Shown piece after piece: positions 31,249-36,780 of a stretch of DNA of 36,780 nt. Numbering within the stretch: position 1 is the stretch's first letter; every line of letters starts with the position of its first letter. Source of the DNA: an uncultured Verrucomicrobiota bacterium (GTDB lineage Bacteria > Verrucomicrobiota > Kiritimatiellia > CAIQIC01 > Lenti-01). The DNA lies in NCBI GenBank assembly GCA_938003985.1, contig CALKWZ010000002.1, forward strand, positions 1-36,780. Reading direction: 5' to 3'. The position numbers were made by a program, and so were the translations under genes. The notes beneath the pieces are model-generated. The model was not told the DNA's origin and did not search any database. It saw nothing but the letters and a program-made list of their open reading frames with translations.

Positions 31249-32268
31249 ATGACCGAGAAATTCGTATCCGATACCCTCAACCGCGCGGACGCGGAATTCG
31301 ACCGGACCCTGCGTCCGGGGCGGTTCGGCGACTTCGTCGGGCAGGGCAAGGTGCGCGAACGGCTGGAATTGAGCGTGGCGGCGGCCAAGGGGCGGGGGGA
31401 CGTCCTCGACCACGTGCTGCTGTGCGGCCCGCCCGGCCTCGGCAAAACCACCCTGGCCTACATCCTCGGCGCCGCGATGGGCGCGAACGTCAAGGCCACC
31501 TCCGGCCCGATCCTGGCCAAGCCGGCCGACCTGGCCGGCATGCTGACCAACCTCGAGCCGGGCGACCTGCTGTTCATCGACGAAATCCACCGCATCCAGA
31601 AGAGCGTCGAGGAGTACCTCTATTCGGCGATGGAGGATTTCGCCATCGACATCGTGCTCGACCAGGGCGCCAACGCCCGCAGCGTGCGGCTGAACCTGCC
31701 GCGCTTCACGCTCGTGGGCGCCACGACCCGCAGCGGCCTGCTGAGCGCCCCCATGCGCTCGCGCTTCGGCCTGACCAACCGCCTCGACTACTACACGCCC
31801 GGCGAGCTGGGCCAGGTGGTGGAGCGCGCGGCGCGGATCCTCGGCGCGGAAATCGACGCCGCCGGCGCGGCGGAGATCGCCGCCCGCTCCCGCGGCACCC
31901 CGCGCATCGCCAACAACCTCCTGCGCTGGGTACGCGATTTCGCCCAGGTGCGCGCCGGCGGACGCATCACGCGCGCCGTGGCCGACGAGGCCCTGGCCAT
32001 GCTCGACGTCGACCGCCACGGCCTCGACGAGATGGACAAGCGCATCCTGGCGACCGTCGTCGAGAAGTTCGGGGGCGGCCCCGTCGGGCTGGCCACCATC
32101 GCCGTTTCGGTGGGCGAAGAGCCCGACACGCTCGAAGAAGTCTACGAGCCCTATTTGATACAGCAGGGCCTGCTGGCGCGGACGCCGCAGGGCCGCGTCG
32201 CGACCGCCGCGGCCTACCGCCTGCTCGGCCTCGCCCCCCGCGCGGGCGAACAAGGGGAGTTGATCTGA
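31249..32268 (+). CDS. ruvB: Holliday junction helicase subunit RuvB
   Basis: A protein of 339 residues, the normal RuvB length. It has Walker A GPPGLGKT (60-67), Walker B FIDEIHR with Asp111, sensor 1 GATTRSG (157-163) and the MRSRFG arginine-finger region. A C-terminal winged helix is present (KFGGGPVGLATIAVSVGEEP). It drives branch migration of Holliday junctions as hexameric rings with RuvA. ruvA and ruvC are not adjacent. I chose ATG 31249, preceded by GGAAAG; an in-frame TTG at 31213 lies inside the tRNA terminator and is unlikely. The next gene starts two bases after its stop. Confidence 0.97.
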   Translation: MTEKFVSDTLNRADAEFDRTLRPGRFGDFVGQGKVRERLELSVAAAKGRGDVLDHVLLCGPPGLGKTTLAYILGAAMGANVKATSGPILAKPADLAGMLTNLEPGDLLFIDEIHRIQKSVEEYLYSAMEDFAIDIVLDQGANARSVRLNLPRFTLVGATTRSGLLSAPMRSRFGLTNRLDYYTPGELGQVVERAARILGAEIDAAGAAEIAARSRGTPRIANNLLRWVRDFAQVRAGGRITRAVADEALAMLDVDRHGLDEMDKRILATVVEKFGGGPVGLATIAVSVGEEPDTLEEVYEPYLIQQGLLARTPQGRVATAAAYRLLGLAPRAGEQGELI

Positions 32269-32270
32269 CC

Positions 32271-33278
32271 ATGCACGTGCTCGTCACCGGCGCCGCCGGC
32301 TTCATCGGATTCCACGTGGCCCGCGCGCTGCTCGCGCGCGGCGACGACGTCGTCGGGTTCGACAACCTCAACGACTACTACGACCCGACGCTCAAGGAAG
32401 CGCGCCTGGCGCGGCTGCGCCGGGAACCGGGCTTCGCCTTCGTCAAGGGCGCCCTCGAGGACGAGGCCGCCGTGCGCGCGCTGTTCGCGGGGAAACCCTT
32501 CGACCGCGTGATCCATCTGGCTGCGCAGGCGGGCGTGCGCTATTCGCTCACGAATCCCGGCGCCTACGTCCAGAGCAACCTCGTCGGCTTCCTGCATATC
32601 CTCGAGGCCTGCCGGCACGCCCAAACGCCGCACCTGGCCTATGCCTCCAGCAGTTCGGTCTACGGCCTCAACGCCCATTTCCCGTTCTCCGTGCACGACG
32701 TCGTCGACCATCCCGTCTCGCTCTACGCCGCCACCAAGAAGGCCAACGAGCTGATGGCCCACACCTATTCCCACCTCTACGGCTTGCCCACCACCGGCCT
32801 GCGGTTCTTCACCGTCTACGGCCCCTGGGGCCGCCCCGACATGGCCCTGTTCCTGTTCACCCGGGCCATCCTCGCCGGAAAACCCATCGACGTCTTCAAC
32901 CACGGCAAGATGCGCCGCGACTTCACCTTCATCGACGACATCGTCCAGGGCGTCGTGCGCGTGGCCGACCGCGTCGCCGCGCCGAATCCGGACTGGGACG
33001 CCGCCGCGCCCGATCCCGGCACGAGCCCCGCGCCGTACCGCGTCTACAACATCGGCAACCACACCCCCGTCGAGCTCGACCACTTCATCGGCGCCATCGA
33101 GTCCGCGCTCGGCAAACAGGCCGTCCGCAACTACCTGCCCATGCAGCCGGGCGACGTCGCCGCCACCAGCGCCGACGTCGAGGACCTCCGGCGCGACGTC
33201 GGCTTCGCCCCCGCCACCCCCATCGAAACCGGCATCGCGCGCTTCATCGCGTGGTATCGGGAGTATTACAAGGTCTAG
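32271..33278 (+). CDS. NAD-dependent epimerase, UDP-glucuronate 4-epimerase-like
   Basis: A protein of 335 residues of the extended short-chain dehydrogenase family. The NAD motif is GAAGFIG (7-13). The active site has Ser in SSSSVYG (127-132), Tyr152 and Lys156 in YAATK. The GPWGRPDMALFLFTRAI block and DFTFIDDIVQGV are typical of UDP-glucuronate 4-epimerases (CapI/GalAE), which make UDP-galacturonate for capsule or LPS. The related dTDP-glucose or UDP-glucose branches fit less well. It follows ruvB by two bases but has no functional link to it; the sugar-transferase unit lies a few kb away on the other strand. Confidence 0.88.
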   Translation: MHVLVTGAAGFIGFHVARALLARGDDVVGFDNLNDYYDPTLKEARLARLRREPGFAFVKGALEDEAAVRALFAGKPFDRVIHLAAQAGVRYSLTNPGAYVQSNLVGFLHILEACRHAQTPHLAYASSSSVYGLNAHFPFSVHDVVDHPVSLYAATKKANELMAHTYSHLYGLPTTGLRFFTVYGPWGRPDMALFLFTRAILAGKPIDVFNHGKMRRDFTFIDDIVQGVVRVADRVAAPNPDWDAAAPDPGTSPAPYRVYNIGNHTPVELDHFIGAIESALGKQAVRNYLPMQPGDVAATSADVEDLRRDVGFAPATPIETGIARFIAWYREYYKV

Positions 33279-33398
33279 AATCCAGGAGTCGGAATTCAGC
33301 ATCCGGAATGGATCCCCAACCGTTGAACCGTGAACTTTGAACCCGGAACCGTGAACTTTGAACCCTGAACCGCCGAACCCTCGACCCCCGGAGCCCCC
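33279..33398. repeat. ATTCAG- and GAACC-type repeats between the epimerase and purA
   Basis: The 120-base gap starts with a decayed ATTCAG tract (33279-33310). It then has a 19-base unit AACCGTGAACTTTGAACCC at 33326-33344, repeated exactly at 33347-33365 (period 21), and further GAACC units to about 33380. GGAG ahead of the purA ATG is intact. No other feature is seen. Confidence 0.85.
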
Positions 33399-34685
33399 AT
33401 GCCCAACACCATCCTGATCGGCGCCCAATGGGGCGATGAAGGCAAAGGCAAGATCATCGACGTGCTGACCGAGCGCGCCGACTGGGTCGTGCGCCCGCAG
33501 GGCGGCAACAACGCCGGCCACACGGTCGAGATCGGCGCGGAAAAATTCGTGCTGCACCTGGTGCCCTCGGGCATCCTCACGCCCGGCAAGCGCTGCGTCA
33601 TCGGCAACGGCGTCGTGCTCGACCCCGTCGCGCTCGTCGAGGAAATCCAGGGCGTGGAAGCCCGCGGCATCGCCGTCGCCGGCCGGCTGTTCATCAGCGA
33701 CCGCGCGCACGTCGTGTTCCCGTACCACCGCATGCTCGACGCCCAGGGCGAGGCGCGCCGCGCCAAGGGCGACCAGATCGGCACCACCCAGCGCGGCATC
33801 GGCCCGACCTACGCCGACAAGGCCGCCCGCTTCGGCCTGCGCATGTGCGACCTGCTCGATCCCGAATTCCCCGCGCTGCTCAAATCCCGCGTCGAGGACA
33901 AGAACCGCATCCTGGCCGCCATGGGCGCGCCCGTCGTGGCGTACGAAGACGTCCTCGCCGCCACCCAGAAGGCCATGGAAGTCCTCGGGCCGCTGACGTG
34001 CGACGTGATTCCGCTGCTGCACGGCGCGGCCGAGCGCGGCGAAAGCCTCCTGTTCGAAGGCGCGCAGGGCATCATGCTCGACCTCGATTTCGGCACCTAT
34101 CCCTACGTCACCAGTTCCAACGCCGGCGCCGGCGGCGCCTGCACCGGCTCGGGCTTCCCGCCGGGACTCGTCGACCACGTCGTCGGCGTGCTCAAGGCCT
34201 ACACGACGCGGGTGGGCGAGGGGCCGTTCCCGTCCGAACTGACCGACGCCGTCGGCGAAGAGCTGCGCCGCGTCGGCCGCGAATTCGGCGCCACCACCGG
34301 CCGGCCGCGGCGCTGCGGCTGGTTCGACGCCGTCGTCGCCCGCCACGCCGTCCTGACCTGCGGCGTGGACGAGTGGGCGCTGACGAAGCTCGACGTGCTC
34401 GACGGCTTCGAAACGATCCGCATCTGCACGGCCTACGAGCTGGACGGCAAGCGCATCGACCATTTCCCGGCCAACGTCCGCGCCGTCGCCCGCTGCCGGC
34501 CCGTCTACGAAGACGTGCCCGGCTGGCGGGCCTCCACGCGCGAGGTGACCCGCTTCGCCGACCTGCCCGAGAACGCCAAGCGCTACGTCGCCCGGCTCGA
34601 GCGGATCACCGGCGTGCCCGTCGGCATCCTGTCGCTGGGCCCGCGCCGCGAAAGCACCCTGATCCTGGCGGAAAAGGACGCATGA
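33399..34685 (+). CDS. purA: Adenylosuccinate synthetase
   Basis: A protein of 428 residues, the usual length. It has the GTP-binding and catalytic start GAQWGDEGKGK with Asp13, GGNNAGHT with His41, the GTTQRGIGPTYADK block, and LLFEGAQGIMLDLDFGTYPY. Later it has TGRPRRCGWFD, TKLDVLDGF and LSLGPRRESTL. It makes adenylosuccinate from IMP, aspartate and GTP in AMP synthesis. Its stop overlaps the start of uppS by four bases (ATGA, 34682-34685), so purine and isoprenoid-lipid genes are translationally coupled here. Confidence 0.97.
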   Translation: MPNTILIGAQWGDEGKGKIIDVLTERADWVVRPQGGNNAGHTVEIGAEKFVLHLVPSGILTPGKRCVIGNGVVLDPVALVEEIQGVEARGIAVAGRLFISDRAHVVFPYHRMLDAQGEARRAKGDQIGTTQRGIGPTYADKAARFGLRMCDLLDPEFPALLKSRVEDKNRILAAMGAPVVAYEDVLAATQKAMEVLGPLTCDVIPLLHGAAERGESLLFEGAQGIMLDLDFGTYPYVTSSNAGAGGACTGSGFPPGLVDHVVGVLKAYTTRVGEGPFPSELTDAVGEELRRVGREFGATTGRPRRCGWFDAVVARHAVLTCGVDEWALTKLDVLDGFETIRICTAYELDGKRIDHFPANVRAVARCRPVYEDVPGWRASTREVTRFADLPENAKRYVARLERITGVPVGILSLGPRRESTLILAEKDA

Positions 34686-35404
34686 CCGCCTCGGCCGAAA
34701 TCGCCTGCGTGCCGCGCCACGTCGCCGTCATCATGGACGGCAACGGCCGCTGGGCCAAGCAGCGCGGGCGGCCGCGGCTCTTCGGGCACCGCGCCGGCGC
34801 GGACTCCCTGCGCGCCATCCTGCGCGCCTGCCGCGACCACGGCGTCGAATTTCTCACCGTCTACGCCTTCAGCACCGAAAACTGGGTGCGCCCGCAGGAC
34901 GAAGTGTCCGGCCTGATGTCGCTGCTCAAGACCTTCCTCAAGAAGGACGAGCACGAGCTGCACGAAAACCAGGTGCGGCTGCGCGTGACCGGCCGCCTCC
35001 AGGACCTGCCCAAGGCCGTGCGCAACGAGCTCGAGCGCGTGATGGCCGCCACGCGGAACTACGAAAAGGGGCACCTGATCCTCGCCCTCAGCTACGGCGG
35101 CCGCGCCGAGATCGTGGACGCCGTGCGCGCCATCGCCGCCGACGTCCGGGCCGGCACGCTCGCGCCCGAAGCGATCGACGAAAAGGCCATCGCCGCGCGC
35201 CTCTACCTGCCCGACGTGCCCGATCCCGACCTGATGATCCGCACCAGCGGCGAGCTGCGCCTGAGCAACTTCCTGCTCTGGGAGCTGTCCTATTCCGAAT
35301 TCTATTTCACCGAAACCCTGTGGCCCGACTTCCGCGAGGCGGATTTCGCCAAGGCCCTGGATGAATACGCCCGGCGCCAGCGCCGCTACGGAGCCCCTTC
35401 ATGA
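34682..35404 (+). CDS. uppS: Isoprenyl transferase (undecaprenyl diphosphate synthase)
   Basis: A protein of 240 residues. It has the family signature HVAVIMDGNGRWAKQRG with catalytic Asp19, then GHRAGADSLRAILRAC, then YAFSTENWVRPQDEV, and DLMIRTSGELRLSNFLLWEL. It extends farnesyl diphosphate with isopentenyl diphosphate to the C55 carrier used by peptidoglycan and O-antigen synthesis, including the sugar transferase at 27096-28502. Its ATG overlaps purA and its stop overlaps cdsA (ATGA, 35401-35404). Confidence 0.96.
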   Translation: MTASAEIACVPRHVAVIMDGNGRWAKQRGRPRLFGHRAGADSLRAILRACRDHGVEFLTVYAFSTENWVRPQDEVSGLMSLLKTFLKKDEHELHENQVRLRVTGRLQDLPKAVRNELERVMAATRNYEKGHLILALSYGGRAEIVDAVRAIAADVRAGTLAPEAIDEKAIAARLYLPDVPDPDLMIRTSGELRLSNFLLWELSYSEFYFTETLWPDFREADFAKALDEYARRQRRYGAPS

Positions 35405-36279
35405 ACCTGCCCGCCATCAAGCATCGCCTCATCAGCGGATTCTCCATCGCCGGCGCGCTGTTCGCCGCGTTCTTCTTCCTGCCCGACGCGGGCATCCCGT
35501 TCGTGCTGGCGGCGCTGGCGGCCATCATGGCGCTGGAGTTCTACCAGATGATGTCCGCGGGCGGCGTGGCGAACTTCCGGGCCTACGGCACGATCGGCGT
35601 CGTCGCGCTCGTGTTCGTCACCTGGATCGCCGGCGTCCGCAACGGCGGTCCGGCCGAAGGCTCGTGGGATGCCGTCATGCTGTTCCTGATCACCATCGGC
35701 ATTTTCATCCGCCAGTTTCCCCAGAAGGACAATCCGCACCCGTTGCGGACCATCGGCGGCACGCTCTTCGGCGTGCTCTACGTGGGCCTGCTGTGGAATT
35801 TCCTGACCAAGCTGCTGCTGTTCGGCCGGCCGCTGGACTTCGCCGGCGGCATCTACTGGCCGGGCCGGTGGCTGCTGCTCTACGCCGTGTTCGCGGCCAA
35901 GTTCACGGACATCGGCGCCTATCTGGTCGGCTGCTCGTGCGGCCGCCACAAGCTCATCCCGCGCATCTCCCCGGCCAAGTCGTGGGAAGGCGTCTTCGGC
36001 GGCGTCGCCGTCGGCACCGCGGTCGGCACGCTTCTCGTCTGGGCGCTGCGCGAGACCTTCGCGCCGCTGGGCCTGACGTGGGTCCGCGCCATCCCGCTCG
36101 GCATTCTCCTGTCCGTCTGCGGCGTGGTCGGCGACCTGACCGAATCCCTCTTCAAGCGCGCCGCCAGCGTCAAGGATTCCGGCGGCGTCATCCCCGGCAT
36201 GGGCGGCCTCCTCGACGTCCTCGACAGCATCCTCTTCACCGCGCCGGCGGTGTATCTGTTTCTCAGGCTGGTCGCCTGA
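35401..36279 (+). CDS. cdsA: Phosphatidate cytidylyltransferase
   Basis: A protein of 292 residues with about seven to eight hydrophobic segments (for example AGALFAAFFFLPD, IGVVALVFVTWIAG, VGTAVGTLLVWAL). The C-terminal CDP-alcohol signature is SLFKRAASVKDSGGVIPGMG onward (249-276). It makes CDP-diacylglycerol from phosphatidate and CTP in the inner membrane. Two signature positions differ from the classical pattern: Met267 in place of His (PGMGG for PGHGG) and Val273 in place of Arg (LDVLD for LDRLD). I believe such variants occur in PVC relatives; the reaction is probably kept. It is coupled to uppS by overlap. Confidence 0.92.
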   Translation: MNLPAIKHRLISGFSIAGALFAAFFFLPDAGIPFVLAALAAIMALEFYQMMSAGGVANFRAYGTIGVVALVFVTWIAGVRNGGPAEGSWDAVMLFLITIGIFIRQFPQKDNPHPLRTIGGTLFGVLYVGLLWNFLTKLLLFGRPLDFAGGIYWPGRWLLLYAVFAAKFTDIGAYLVGCSCGRHKLIPRISPAKSWEGVFGGVAVGTAVGTLLVWALRETFAPLGLTWVRAIPLGILLSVCGVVGDLTESLFKRAASVKDSGGVIPGMGGLLDVLDSILFTAPAVYLFLRLVA

Positions 36280-36283
36280 GAAA

Positions 36284-36324
36284 CAGAATTCAGAATCCAG
36301 GATTCAGAATTCAGAATTCAGAAT
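36284..36324. repeat. ATTCAG-type repeat upstream of rseP
   Basis: Forty-one bases of CAGAATTCAGAATCCAGGATTC units, the same family as 4215-4244, in the 98-base cdsA-rseP gap. The rest of the gap (to 36377) is pyrimidine-rich, with CCGATCTCTGACCCC before the ATG, and has no clear ribosome-binding site. Confidence 0.85.
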
Positions 36325-36377
36325 GAACATCCGTCCGACCCGTCCCATCCGACCTCTTAACTCCGATCTCTGACCCC

Positions 36378-36780
36378 ATGATTTCCTTGTTGTACCTCCT
36401 CGCCATGCTCCTGCTCTTCAGCGCGAGCATTTTCGTGCACGAACTCGGGCATTTCCTCGCGGCGCGGGCGTTCGGCATGCTCGCCGACGTCTTTTCCATC
36501 GGCATGGGCCCGGCCCTCTGGAAGCGCAAGGTCGGCGCCACGACCTACAAGATCGGCTGGATTCCCTTCGGCGGCTACGTCGCCCTGCCGCAGATGGACC
36601 CGAACTCGTTCCTCGAGGGAGAGGGAACCGGGGACCGGGTTCAGGGTTCAGGTTCTGCCGGTTCTGAATCTCGAACACCGAACCCCGAACCCCGCATCCT
36701 TCCTCCTGTTTCCCCTTGGAAAAAGATCGTCGTCTCCGTGGCCGGGGCGTTCGGGAACGTGGTGTTCGCGTTCGCGCTGG
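36378..36780 (+). CDS. rseP: Site-2 protease RseP/M50 (5' part)
   Basis: The first 134 residues of a membrane zinc protease, cut by the window end. Transmembrane helix 1 carries the catalytic HELGH (His21, Glu22, His25). The conserved FSIGMGPALWKR and GWIPFGGYVALPQMDP follow. A second helix starts at PWKKIVVSVAGAFGNVVFAF. It cleaves membrane-bound anti-sigma factors and signal-peptide remnants. Residues about 84-107 (GTGDRVQGSGSAGSESRTPN and on) are low complexity and are encoded by a GTTCAGG/CGAACCC tract like the intergenic repeats. They lie in the loop before helix 2 and do not break the frame. The start follows a repeat-rich gap without a clear ribosome-binding site. Confidence 0.93.
   Translation, partial: MISLLYLLAMLLLFSASIFVHELGHFLAARAFGMLADVFSIGMGPALWKRKVGATTYKIGWIPFGGYVALPQMDPNSFLEGEGTGDRVQGSGSAGSESRTPNPEPRILPPVSPWKKIVVSVAGAFGNVVFAFAL
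36637..36693. repeat. GAACC-type inverted repeat inside rseP
   Basis: GGGTTCAGGGTTCAGGTTC (36637-36655) and GAACACCGAACCCCGAACCCC (36673-36693) are near-inverted copies. They resemble the GAACC units at 33321-33380. They lie wholly within the rseP reading frame. Confidence 0.8.

Overview
The window is about 70% GC, densely coded on both strands, and begins and ends inside genes. No phylogenetic marker decides the host. A didermic bacterium of the PVC group (Verrucomicrobiota/Kiritimatiellota-like) is my best inference. It rests on the purA-uppS-cdsA-rseP order, the PGMGG variant of the CdsA signature, paired bactofilins, and several families of short intergenic repeats (ATTCAG-type, GAACC-type, CACAGAG-type and a TTTTACGT palindrome).

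Layout. 1-5597: the tail of an unidentified gene, then on the minus strand a CIA30-type lipoprotein, a SAM methyltransferase and a three-subunit molybdenum hydroxylase (FAD, 2Fe-2S and Mo subunits). 5771-8552: on the plus strand a glutaminyl cyclase-like M28 lipoprotein, a phenylacetate-CoA ligase and a double-ACT protein. 8556-14603: a minus-strand pyruvate dehydrogenase operon in the order lplA, a pyridoxamine-phosphate-oxidase-like gene, E1alpha, E1beta, E2, E3, joined almost throughout by overlapping stop and start codons. 14746-15270: a small hypothetical membrane-anchored or exported protein.

15383-26441 is a plus-strand cell-envelope region. The first unit is a bactofilin, a zinc-ribbon bactofilin, a divergent Mur ligase and a PH-domain membrane protein. 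The second unit is a PadR regulator, a giant HAAS-TM-alpha-2-macroglobulin fusion and PBP1C. This second unit is the most novel part. Bacterial alpha-2-macroglobulin plus PBP1C is a known periplasmic protease-trap and wall-repair pair. Here the macroglobulin lacks a lipoprotein signal and carries a cytoplasmic PadR-partner (HAAS) domain across one membrane helix, directly behind a padR gene with a strong dyad operator. This suggests a protease-trap sensor that talks to its own transcription.

26555-30924: a minus-strand unit with a clear promoter, running coiled-coil exported protein, CbpA-type J protein, exported hypothetical, STAS protein, WbaP-type sugar transferase and GmhB-like phosphatase. 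31091-31177: tRNA-Leu(CAG) with promoter and terminator. 31249-36780: plus-strand ruvB, a UDP-glucuronate-epimerase-like gene, purA, uppS, cdsA and a 5' part of rseP. The rseP reading frame contains a stretch resembling the intergenic GAACC repeats.

No intergenic gap exceeds about 215 bases. I saw no rRNA, CRISPR array, transposase, phage gene or replication origin.
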